The notes under the pieces: model-generated | The model's database searches: none | Told to the model about the DNA's origin: nothing | Seen by the model: the letters and a program-made list of their open reading frames with translations, nothing else | Part shown: positions 1-10,900 of the stretch, piece by piece | How positions within the stretch are numbered: the first letter of the stretch is position 1 | How the letters are laid out: every line of letters starts with the position of its first letter | Assembly: GCA_001939145.1 (NCBI GenBank) | Contig: LSRX01000340.1 | Coordinates: forward strand, 492,883 to 556,882 | Source: Symbiodinium microadriaticum | Lineage: Eukaryota > Sar > Dinophyceae > Suessiales > Symbiodiniaceae | Direction of reading: 5' to 3' | Length of the DNA: 64,000 nucleotides | Translations under genes and position numbers: made by a program

Positions 1-81
1 GAATCGCAAGGGGTGTCCCCCTTAAGTTTTTCTTGAAGCTAGACTCCAAAATCTTAAACTCCCAAATTTGGTCCAATCCTC

Positions 82-229
82 TCCTCTGCTCGTAGTCCAG
101 ATCCAAAGTACAAAGAGAAGTGAACACACATATCTGCAGTGAATGGGAACAACTTTCCTTTGCTCGTGGGCTAGAACCGAAATACAAGGAGAAGTGAACA
201 CACATACCTGCGTTTAACGGGAACAATAC
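82..229. repeat. tandem duplication, two 74-bp units
   Basis: Two diverged copies of one unit lie head to tail (82-155 and 156-229). Shared blocks include GAGAAGTGAACACACATA and TGGGAACAA-like ends. No coding signal was seen in it. It is a local duplication in non-coding DNA. Confidence 0.8.
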
Positions 230-370
230 CTGTAAATTTATAACACCTATTCATGATATGGTCTAGCTTGTAAGATGGCGTAGCACCCATCAGGCACTGT
301 TTGTTTTCATATTAGTTCCGGTTCATTGTAATCTTTTCTGGAGATGAAAGGAAGTATTAAGTGGGAGAAC

Positions 371-548
371 TAAGATGTCGGGTGCATCAAGCATGCATGC
401 CGGTCACCAAGCCAATCTTCCGAACCGTATGGAAATTCGATGTATAACATGGTGGCAGTCATCGGATTGTCATGTAAGATGTGGGATGCATCGAGTACGG
501 ATACCGGTTGACAAGCCAATCTTTCGAAATGTATGGAAATTCAATATT
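371..548. repeat. direct repeat, period 104 bp
   Basis: A segment beginning TAAGATGT at 371 recurs at 475 with the same spacing throughout, for example the block GCCAATCTT at 411 and at 515, and GTATGGAAATTC in both. The copies are about 74 bp long and diverged. An 83-codon open frame runs through both copies but has no protein-like features. Confidence 0.75.
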
Positions 549-688
549 AAAATATATCTCAGGGCATGTCCCAAACTTTTCGGAATTATGTTTCTGCAAT
601 GTATTACTTATATGTATGGTATTTAGCTAAGCTTCTTATATTGTATATACAAAAAGCTAGCTAAATAGACCCTAAAGGTATGGGGCAC

Positions 689-862
689 ATATATATATAT
701 ATACATATACATATATATATATATATATGTACGTATATATACATATATATATATACACATACATACACACACATATATATATATATTCATATATACCTAT
801 ACCTATACCTATACATATACATGTACATGTACATGTACATATACATATGCATATGCATATAC

Positions 863-899
<37 letters not shown>

Positions 900-933
900 T
901 ACATGACATGCATGCATGCATATACCTACATGC

Positions 934-964
<31 letters not shown>

Positions 965-1094
965 CATACATACGTACATACATACATGCATACACATATG
1001 CATATGTTTTGTGTAAATATAATCAAGTAAATAAGTAAATAAGTAAAAAAATATATAGATAGATAAGTGTGTATGTATATATATATATATATAG
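689..1094. repeat. compound TA / ACAT / ACATAC microsatellite
   Basis: About 400 bp of alternating purine-pyrimidine repeats: TA runs at both ends, ACACAT and ATAC units between them. The long open frames on both strands here are translations of the repeat and are not genes. Confidence 0.95.
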
Positions 1095-2808
1095 GCTACC
1101 CCGCCGCCATCCGGCACCCACCTTTTGATGTTTCGTGCGCTTCTGGGTTTAAGTATTCGTCATCTAGGTTGCAAAGAATGCTGCACCATGATTGGCAACC
1201 CTGAGGAGAATCTGCCCTGGTCCTGGTCGCATACTTGGTGTCCTCTACTCAGCTTTGTGCTGGTCTGCGGTGTTCAGACCTTTGGAGTTCTGGTTGTAGG
1301 GTTTGGGTCATAGTCGGGGATTCGCCGCCTGGGACGAAAGAGGTGATGCGCAGATTGATGGCCGAAGTGCTTGTAGGCACATGCATGTCACTGAAAAGAA
1401 CCATTGTTGCAGGTGTAGCTTGTTGCATGCCTTGTTTTGTTTGATGATGTGCCCTCTTTTTTTGTAGCCTCAAACTCGATGATGCTTGTCTCCGCCCTCG
1501 TGTAGGTCTTCTGGGTCTAAGTAAGAAAAACCCGAGGTACTGGAAGTACCCGAGGTGGTTTCCAGCTTCTGAGTGCGATTTTTTTTGCTCAGACTTGGAA
1601 GCAGGGAGGCGTTTCGTATCTTCAGCACAACATGTAAACCTGTAAGGCTTAAATAATACAACCACCGCCGGCTCGTCCTGGCGAAGTGGGAGGCAATAAA
1701 TCCGACAGTCATTTCGACTTCTAACCCTAATATAGAGTCAGCCACAACCCTCAACCTCAAGGGATCACCGCTAGAACCTTTGCGGAATGCCTCACCGGCA
1801 CAGGAAACCGTGGACTAGACTCAACCCCCGAAACCCCAAAAAAAAGCCCTAAACCGTCGCATTGCAAGCCTTAAACCCTTGCAAATTTTAGCCCTAAGCT
1901 CGGACTTGCGCGAGTGAGTTGAAATGTCAAGCCCATGAGCAACAGGCTGGTGGCGTTCTGCGTCTCGGAGGTTCACTTCTGGGCGGCTACGGCGAGGCCG
2001 TTTCGGAGCTGGGCACTTTCGGGGCCTGAAAACTTCGAAGGTGTGTAGTACATTAGAAATGCATACGTACTTTGGGAGCCATGAGAGGAAGTGCGTCTGC
2101 TCCTTCGTGCTTTTTTGTCCTATTAGGGACATTCCACGTTTTGGCCGTTTCTGGGGACCTGAGAAAAATGAAGAAAGACCCAGAGAGGCGGTTCAGGGTG
2201 TATGGGCGGGGTAGTGTCATGCTTTTAGGGTTTGCGTATCAGAGTTTCTGGCTTGAGGGCCACCCCAAACCACAAAGATATGAGGCTGAACCAGAGAGAC
2301 GTTGCCTTCGTATGTATGCGCTGTTATGTTGTTGCTGGCTCGTGTTGGTGCAGTTATCAGGCCTAGAAAGGGGCTTCATTTGGCCAAAGGGCGGCATGGG
2401 ATTTGTTTGGCAAAATCGGGTTTGCGGTCTTGGAGCGAAAATACTCTGAAGACATCTAGCACACGAAAGATAGTTCCGGAATGCTCGACGCTCAACACAG
2501 TCTTCCTTGGGCATGCCTCCTGTGCAGAGATGTTTTCGTCCGATGGATCATGCTTTGCAGCCTTTCACCCCGCCCCCCCCAGCCCCAATGTGACCCACCC
2601 CGGCCATCGAACAGCTGAAGTCTTTCAAGACATCAACATGAAAGCATGTGCCCCGTAGCAAAGCCCAGAACACAGCCCTAAAAGCGAGAGCAAAAGCCCG
2701 GAGGTCTCTTAGATCTGTGTAGCCCTTCGACTTGTGATTGTAGCATGAAGTCAGTCTTAAAGTCCGTCACAGACGTAGTGCCCCTAATATCTGCGACCTA
2801 TATCAGCC
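1095..2808. other. non-coding stretch, no gene recognised
   Basis: Unique-looking DNA with scattered degenerate CCCTAAA/TTTAGGG words, for example near 1800-1880. One copy of a short dispersed element lies at about 1667-1700. Several open frames of 60-140 codons occur on both strands, but none has a domain, convincing splice flanks or consistent codon bias. Confidence 0.6.
1667..1700 (+). repeat. short dispersed element, copy 3 (partial)
   Basis: Matches GCCGGCTCGTCCTGGCGAAG and TGGGAGGCAATAAA of the other copies but lacks the CCCTAAA tail. Confidence 0.5.
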
Positions 2809-2943
2809 ATGGCACCAACATCACTCCGCCGCGGCCATCCGAACATCCGGCACGTGCCGGAGTTTGTAGCGCTGCTCAGTGTGGCAGCTTTGTGGATTAA
2901 GGCCAGGTTGGAAGCCGGACAGGGTCTAAGTCTAGGACCCTAG
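2809..2943 (+). CDS. candidate first exon with a hydrophobic N-terminal segment
   Basis: An ATG at 2809 opens a 44-codon frame ending at a TAG at 2941. Residues 1-16 are basic (three Arg and two His), and residues 17-30 are hydrophobic (core LLSVAALWI), which would suit a targeting peptide or signal anchor. A GT donor could follow GCCAG at about 2906. The preceding 150 bp are C/A-rich with a CCCTAAA word, as seen before other exons here. It could be the start of gene A, but 3 kb separate it from the first exon I can place there, so the link is unproven. Confidence 0.3.
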   Translation: MAPTSLRRGHPNIRHVPEFVALLSVAALWIKARLEAGQGLSLGP

Positions 2944-3060
2944 GATTCGTTTGCCTCTGTTGCTGAACAAATAGTAGCGGGAAGGTCGCGAAGGATGACG
3001 GCGAGGAACCTATGACAAAGAGCATAGGTGGTGTCGAAAAATGTTGAGGGACGACTTTCA

Positions 3061-3215
3061 TCATGATGACGAGGAGGAGGTGCTAGTGCTGGTGGTGCGG
3101 GTGGTGGTGACTATGCCTCTGCTTGATGGCGAGGGTGTGGTCAGAAGGATGATGGTCGTGCTGGTGATGATGATGATGATGCTGATGATGATGATGATGA
3201 TGGTGACAATGACGG
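3061..3215. repeat. GAT/GAG/GTG trinucleotide tract
   Basis: Imperfect trinucleotide repeats, densest as (GAT)n at about 3165-3205. The overlapping open frames (polyMet/Val on +, polyIle/Thr on -) are products of the repeat. Confidence 0.85.
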
Positions 3216-3444
3216 GGATAGTAGCAAGTATGATTTGCGTGCCAAGGAGGATAATTTGTACGCTTGTACTTGTGCCTTTCATCCCGAGGTCAGTTTTGGA
3301 TTGCTAACTGTTCTGGTCTTGCGCCATCTCCGCGACAACTAATTACTAGCAGGTTACCAGGTTAGTATTGCGCAACTACTGCACTATCCCGAGTCCTGCT
3401 TTGACGATGGCAATGTCCAGTATGACGCATGCAGATCGTATCTG

Positions 3445-3480
3445 GGTGAGTGAGTGAGTGAGTGAGTGAGTGAGTGAGTT
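3445..3480. repeat. (GAGT)n microsatellite
   Basis: About nine uninterrupted GAGT units. The minus-strand frame reading LTHS repeats here is an artefact. Confidence 0.95.
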
Positions 3481-4761
3481 TGTCAAAGCTTGGACTTGGA
3501 TTAGACAAAGCTGCAAAGGAGCCTTCGGAACGATTCCAAAATGTCCCAGTAGCTTCCCCGAAACCGCCAACCCCAATGGGGCCGTAGACACTCAGCAGTC
3601 TGATTCCTGAAAACCTAACATCGCACACCGTACAGGAGGCAACACCTTGCAGACTGTAAGCTATGGGGTACAAAGGCCACTGGACCTCCACCTGGCAAAG
3701 TAACTAGGCGCCCCGAAGGCCTAAGCCTTCAACTCGCCTTTCGCGGACAGAAGAAAGCGCTCTTGCACTTGCACGAAGGCGGCGTCGCCCGCCTATACTT
3801 CTACTTCTCCAGGCATGGCATGGGTTCCGAGGGCTTCAGGGCAGCCATGTCCTGTTCAGAATGGCAAGCTGAGTACCCCAACCTGGAGCCCGAAACTGCT
3901 AATGTGTCTTTCCGAAGCGCGAGGAGGCAGCACCTTTGATTGGATTGTTCAATGTTGCAGAACATGCCCTTTCTATATATCAGGACCATACTACCACCAC
4001 TGCCTGACTGCCGAAATGGCGTTTAGAGTCATCATGCCCTTGGTGATACGCCCTTGCACGTAGCACGGGCCTAGCGGAGCGATTTAGGCACAGACATTGC
4101 AACATTCCACAGCAGAGCTACATCCCTGCCCCGCATTTGAGAACATGTGGTTGCCCCAAGCATCTTAGAGAGTGAGCCAGTGGGGCTCAACCCCTGTCAG
4201 GCCCCGTGAAGAAAGCGATTGAGAGAGGCAGAGATAGAACTTACAAACAGTGTCATGAACGTATTCACGACTAAGCCCCGACTCATCATTACCGTCTAAG
4301 TAGTTATAATTTATAATTCTAAGGACAGGTGTTAACAAAGTCAAATCAAGCCCCATCATCGAGAGAGCCAATCCCAGGCCGTCGTGCTGCGACGCTGGGC
4401 GCAGCCCTTAGCGCTCGTTACAGGTCCCATGAAGGAGGTACGAGGCCAACCTTAGGATCTTCCAAGCCCTGAACCCTTTAGAAACCAGAAGGCGCACCTG
4501 CACCCGAAGATTGCCATCAGTTGTCGTGAAGCCCTTCGTGTCTCGCGCGGGAGCAGTGTGGACGCCCCGAATCGGCTGATTTTTTGGAAACACCAAGCCA
4601 AACATCTCGAAACCCTGTTCGGACCTATGCCCAAAAAGGAGCACTACAAGTCACTACAGTCACGAGGTGTGGCCGGCGGCCTGCTTGCGCCAGGGGCCGC
4701 CCTGGCGCGACAGCCCTTGGTCTTCGAACCCCTGGCTGCAGCCAGAGAAAGTCGGTTTGGC

Positions 4762-4850
4762 ATAATAACAATAATAGTAATAATAGTAGTAATAATAATA
4801 TGTATAAATATGAATATACATATGTATACATATATATATATATATATGGT
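4762..4850. repeat. AAT then TA microsatellite
   Basis: (AATA)/(AAT) units at 4762-4805 run into ATAC/TA repeats up to 4850. Confidence 0.9.
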
Positions 4851-6005
4851 ATGGGTTGGCTCAGGGCTTCCATGAAGGATTCTCTTTGGGATAGTATGTA
4901 GGGTCGAGATTGGTCATGGAATCCTCTCTAAGGGTTCCTCAATGCAGTTCGTACTATAATATGCCGCAATTTTATCGTAGTGTGCACATCGGAAGACTTG
5001 TAAGAGTCTCCCTTGTAAGGTTTTTCTTAAGGGGGTTCGTAAAGGTCAGTAATCAGCAAAAATGATGACGGCGCCTGTGTTGCATGGCCGTCGTGTGAGG
5101 TTTCAACCGGATCTTGTTGAGTCTTCTAGAGCTTCGTACCCAAGGCTACTAAGAGCTTGAGAGAGCCAAAGTGAGGGTTTGTTTTCGGGTGGCCTGATCA
5201 GGATCCAATTGCTCAGCTGTTTCAGCCCTTTGACATGATTCCAGCCCGCACAGGCGTTCAACCCCAGATATAGGAGGGGGGACCGCAAGAAGAACAATGT
5301 GTGATTACACCATACGTTTGTATACTTATGATGTATGCTCTAAGGTACCTCGAACCCCTAGACACCCTCGGGCCCTAGACCTGAAAGCCCATAAAGCCGA
5401 GACCCTAAACCCCCGACTCGTCTCCAAAAAGTGGGGCAAATGCCCCTTGCCAGGATCAGACCATTGCAGAGAGCGGCCTGGAGGACCCTTTGGAAAATTG
5501 GAAAATTGCAAGAAGTATGGATCTTTCGTGTTAAGGGAGGGTTTACTGGTGAAGTTCTGTGGGGGGTTGCTGGCATTCATCAAACCCAGGTGTGAAGGGG
5601 TATAAGGGTCATTGTCGTTTATGTCTATGTCAGTTTCCGGAGAGGTTGATGAATACAGTCCAAGCCTTGGCGGAATTGATGTTGTTGTTGTTGTGACAGT
5701 GAGGATGGCCGCCCCAGCGTTGACACAGGTGTTCCCAACCGGCAGACTGCCATTTGTGTTGTTTAGGATATCATACTCTATGTCGATCTTCCCGAGTGCT
5801 CCCTACAGTAGGAGGCTTCACAACTAGGTGAGTATCCCACCACTCAGACGATCAGCTGGAACGATCCGAGCCTTGCAAAGAGCCTCACTCCAGGGGGCCC
5901 TTTCACTCAACCCAAACGCACATGAAGCCTCGAAAGTGTGTAGTCCTTACCGTCGCCTTGCATGCGTGATCACGATAGGGTCGGAAAGATGCTTGCATTG
6001 TGCAG

Positions 6006-6084
6006 ACCGTTTCGTGCCTTCGCGTGAGGACTGGTCCCTGAAAGACTACGAGGCTATGCGCGATGACGTTCCGCGCACCTCCAG
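6006..6084 (+). CDS. gene A exon: region before the SAM fold
   Basis: The acceptor is GTGCAG before 6006 and the donor is AG|GTGGGA after 6084. The frame reads REDWSLKDYEAMRDDVPRTS, and the last two bases join the first base of the next exon to make Arg. PRMT family members have a similar stretch just before the fold. Confidence 0.65.
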
Positions 6085-7918
6085 GTGGGAGGGGCCTAAA
6101 ACCCCAAACTCCAAAAGCCCAAGCCTTGAAAGTCCTCAATCCCTGAACCCTTATGCAGCCATACAAAGGCCCCCTTAAACACCTGTCCTAGAAAGAGTAG
6201 TCTAAATGATGCCGAACTCTTGCAGGTTCGAAAATGCAATCAAGCGGCGCCTTGCCAAAGCGGCTGACGCGACGGTGGTGCCTCGCCTTGGATGCATTGA
6301 GAGGCTCAGTATCATCTATAGGGATTCGGGGGGGTTTGGCAATTGCCGATAGAGCTCCTAAAGCGGGGTCCAGAAGGCTCTTAGAGGGGTGTATGATTTC
6401 GCCGCAACAGTTGGACTCGGGTTTGGGGTAGAATATCAGGACACTTAGAGGCTGAGATGCGCAGCAACCTATAGCATGTTTGGGATTCCGGTGTAAACAT
6501 GGAGTTTTGGACTTTAGAGTTCACTGCAGGGGTCAAAACGAACGGCTTTGGATTGAAGGACCTTGAACGGAGCAAGCACGAAGGTTCACGTGCGGCTAAA
6601 TTAGAGATAAGGTTGGGTTAGACAAGTAATTTCCCCGTGTGATGTCACTCTAGTAGAAAGGCTACACCAGCACAGCTCACCCTCCGTTGCATGGCACGCT
6701 GTTTTTTGTTGTATGGTGTTATGTTTCAAAAAACACTATGCTCAGGTTCTGGTTTCCCCGTCTGATGCAATCCCCTCAAGCCTGCAAGGTCTGGTCTTGG
6801 GTTCGGGCAGAAGCAGTGACTTTTCAGCCCTCAGCCGTCCCAGGTGGACATCGGGACAGGGCCTTTTGCACTCTTGGCCCTCATTGCTGCCAGGGCTGGC
6901 GCCAAGAAAGTGCGCTTCGGAACACTTGGCTTAGCGGGCAATCTCGGATAGGGCTTCGTGTTTGACCCTGCGATGTAAGCACCCAAAACCTCAAACCTCG
7001 AGCTAAAGTTGAACCTCTTCGCCTGAATCCGTGCCTGCCTCGAGCGAGCGAGTCGAAATTAAGCCTCCTACGACCCTAAAACACAAGCTTCACCTTTGTA
7101 GGTTTCCGCAGGATTTTGCGGGTTGGAATCAGCGCTTAGGGGCTTAGGCTTCCACGAGTCGCCTGAGGGAGCCCACTTTTGAAGATGCTTTAGAGAACTT
7201 TAGGGAGGCTTCTGGGCTTAGGGTTTAGATTAGAGTAGGTCCTGCGAGCTTAGTGCCAGCCTCTGGCTTGAAAGCACGAGCCCTAAAGTCTCTTACACTT
7301 GCCCAAGGAGGAGTGTGGTGCTTCAAGGGTTCATTAGATGTTGGTGAGTTTTGATGCGAGACCATTACCCCTTCAACATCTCGCAGTCCTCGGCTCGTCA
7401 GTCTAAGCCCGTTTTCGAGCTTCACACCCTGCGGGGTAGGAGGAGCTGAGGGTGTTTGGGGTTAGAGGGTCCCCATGGGCCCAGTTATGCCATCGAGAAG
7501 AACGAGGCAGCCGCAATCCAAGCCAAGGAGGCCCCGGCTAAGCGGCTTCCACCAGTTCCAGTGTATCAGGGTTTAGGTTGGTTTTGAATTGATTCGAAGT
7601 CCGACCAGAGTAGCCGAATTGAAACCTGCAGTACACAGTGTTCTTGTTTGATCAGCAGCTCGGCCAGCGCAAGCAATTCGAGCATGTTGGGTCATTTCAG
7701 GCTCTTGTGCGGGACGGTATGCGTTTGGTAGGCATTTTGCGAAGGTTGGAGTAAGTTCAGATTGCAATCAGGATGTGCATCGGCGTTGTTTTAAACAGCG
7801 GCCGTGCGAAGTCGGTTGAACTGCTAGGTGGGAAATAGCCAAATAAGCACGTCGTTCCACAACCCGATTCGACATGCTCCAGAGGCATACACGGGCTTGG
7901 TGCTCAAGCATATATGTC

Positions 7919-7950
<32 letters not shown>

Positions 7951-10900
7951 ACATACACGTGTATGTATACATGTATATGTGTATAAGTGTGTGTGTGTGT
8001 ATCCATATACATATATGTATATATGTGAGAGAGTGACTTTAGGTGCCCCGATCTTGGGCCGGAGCGCTCCAGGCAGTCGTGCAGGCAGGCTTCCAAGACG
8101 TGGTGACTGTCATCGAAGGCGATGCGATGATGCTTTGGCGGCAGGGCAAGTTAGAGCGCGACAGCCTCCGGGCCTTCTACAAAGATTGAAGCAAAAAAAA
8201 ATGTTGCTTCTGTCTTATGCGGAAGTGGGACTGCATCTAGTGCTTCCCATTTCAAGCTTTGTCTGCAGCCATTCTGGCAAGCAGTTTCCCTACATAATTG
8301 TAGATGGAAGCGAGTAGAACAACGTGCATCCATGCAGTTTGGCTGCAGTGGAGACCCGCCCTGAAAGCCGGAAGGATGGCTGAAAGGGAGGGGAAGAAGC
8401 TCCACCTGGGAACGGCATGAGTAAATCTACTTAGCCGAGTACCTACTATATCCACCCAGGCCAACATGTCTCACGCCTCTCATGATACCTGCGGCCTACT
8501 GCCAAGTCTCTTGAGCTTCCAAGAAATTTGTCAACCCTGAACCTCAGACACAAAATGACCCGAAGCTCCCCTGGCGGCCATGCAGTCCTCAAAGCTCGCA
8601 CTTGACACCTGAAGCTTGAAGGATGCTCTGGCATTCTGTTCGTGGTCCGCCAGGTCAAGACCCAATCCTATCATTTAATCTAGTGTCCAGAGCAACACCG
8701 GAAACTAGGGCCACATCACAGCAGCATCGAAAGCGCTGCTGGTGGCTGCCCTGGCTTTCGACTTAGGACATCTTCAGTAGATCCCTGCTCCTGAAGCACC
8801 TTCTTGTGGTTTCAGTTCGCGGGTTGAGGCGCCGCCAGCTACATCCCCAATGCCAAACCCCAGTAGCAGTAGCGCGAGCATAAGCAGCCCTCAGCCGCAA
8901 GGCCCGAAACTCAAAAATCCTAGTAGTGGCTGCAATGTGGCACATTCCCAGCCCCCTAAACCCTCCAAAAGACACCATCTTCTTTTTCTACACGCGGATC
9001 AGGTTTTAAACCCCCAGACGCCCCAAGGAAGGTCGACCTTCCTGAGCGCGTTGACTTCGTAGTGTCCGAGCTTATCGGGAGCATCGCCACCCAAGAAGGC
9101 CAAGCGAGATCAGTCTCTCTTTGCTGTAGGGTTTCAAGGATTGTGGGTTTTAGGCTTTAGGTAGGGCTTAAGTTAGGGTGCAGGGTTGAAAAGCGAAGAC
9201 GCAGAAGCCACTAAAGCCCTCCAGGGAGCCGTTAGGCCCAAGCCAGAAGCCCCCGAAGAGACTTTGCAAAGCTTCAAAGTTCAGGAACTGAAAGAACTGG
9301 GAGGTTGGCCGTAGGCTGTGGCTGTAAGTGGTATTCAAGGCTTACTTCAGGCTACCATACCCTACTAGTTATTTGCAGGTAAAGTTAGTGTTAATTACAA
9401 ATCCCAAAACATAGATGATCAGTATCCTACAAAGAAGTAGGTTATGACTGGTCAAAGCTAGGTCACTCGCTTCTGGGGATCGTCGTTCCTCATCCTTCTC
9501 GGTGGTGTAGGTGTGGAGCCAATCATCCGCGACGCTCGCGTGCGCTTCCTGAAAGACGGGAACTGTGGGATGATCCCTGCACGCTGCCAGACATGCATCG
9601 CGGCTCAGCAAAACCCAGGCCACAACACTGATTATCGACATCGTCTTCAAAGCAAAGCTGATTATGTCGGGTCTAATGTCAACAGCCTTAATTACCCCAC
9701 TTCTTCTGAATTGAAAATTTGGAGTGTCGGTGCCCTGAATGAAGGTCGAAGTACAACCCCAAAGCCAAAAGCCCTCGAAAAGTAAACAGCAAAACTCAAG
9801 GAAACCAGGAAGCCCCTAAACCTTGGACACCGCCTCGGTGCCTCACCTGGAGTGTCCGAGTGTGAGGGCCGCAACCGACACCGAAACTCAGTTCCGAAAC
9901 CCTTCTATTCGATTCGTAGTTCAGGTGCCCATCCTCTATAAGGGCCGCAGCTTCACCCAAAGGCTATTCAGCCCCTTTGACGGGGTACGAAGTCGAGGCC
10001 CCCTTTTCGGGTCTGGGGAAACCGCCAGGGTGTTGAAGGCTTTTGGACTAATTTACATAGGGCTTTAGTGGGGTTCGGCGGGGCTTTGATAGGCGTTAAG
10101 AGGTCAAGGCGACGGGGTGCTCCAGGGGTTTTCGTTGCTGGTGGTGTCAAGGTTTAGGAAGGTTTGGTGTTCAGGGCTTTTCAGGCCGATCCATCGTATT
10201 CAGAACGTGTACAGTTCCTGTAGAAGCCCAAAATTTGGAATATATATATATATATATATATATATAGGAAACCCCCGGCACGAAGGCTCCGAAATCCGGT
10301 TTCCAAGTTTTTGAGACTTACTATAGGGCTTGTTGTTTTAAGGGGTAGGGTTGAGGCTCAACTACATGCGCACTGAGTCTTTGTGGGCTGTGCAAGCTTC
10401 AGCTCATAAATTCCATGTCGAGAGCTCAGGTTGAAGATGAAGGCCTGTGAAGCGCTTTGGGTTTAACATAGAAGCTTGGATAAGTATTGACATGAATGTC
10501 CTTGGGGCTCCTCCTGACAATTGTAACATAACATACCCTAAAAGCCCTAAAGCTCTATCCTGATTTTTACAGGCCCCTACCCATGTTACCGGTTGCTGGC
10601 GTTCACGCTCGGCATGGAAAGAGTGGCTGACTGGAGCGTGGAGCTCTGTGGGGCTTGTTGCACGAAGGAGTTTTGGTGTCGGGGCAGATATGTCTCTGAA
10701 CCTTAACCCTCCGGTCGCCAGGTTACGAATTCAGCTTTCACCGGGCATTGGGTGTACAATCACTACAAGGGTTCTTGCAGGGTCGCGGCTCAAGTCAAGC
10801 CCCAAGCATTTCAACAGCCTAAAACCCTCAAAGCTTCAGTTAGCTGCTGGAGCCCTGTTGCCTTCAATCCTAGAAAGGCTGAAGCCTTCAGGTCCCAAAG

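Larger units (their letters stand above)
2944..6005. other. non-coding stretch with microsatellites
   Basis: It holds a GAT/GAG trinucleotide tract, a GAGT tract and an AAT/TA tract (listed separately). At 4660-4760 a GC-rich block is open in more than one frame, so no exon could be chosen. Any missing N-terminal exons of gene A would be expected in this stretch. Confidence 0.5.

Noticed and set aside
680-1030. Open frames of 107-116 codons on both strands
   Set aside because: Translations of TA/ACAT repeats (YIYIYI, HIHIHI); no protein character.
4655-4760. GC-rich block that could be an exon (VAGGLLAPGAALARQPL)
   Set aside because: Open in more than one frame and on both strands, so no frame could be preferred.
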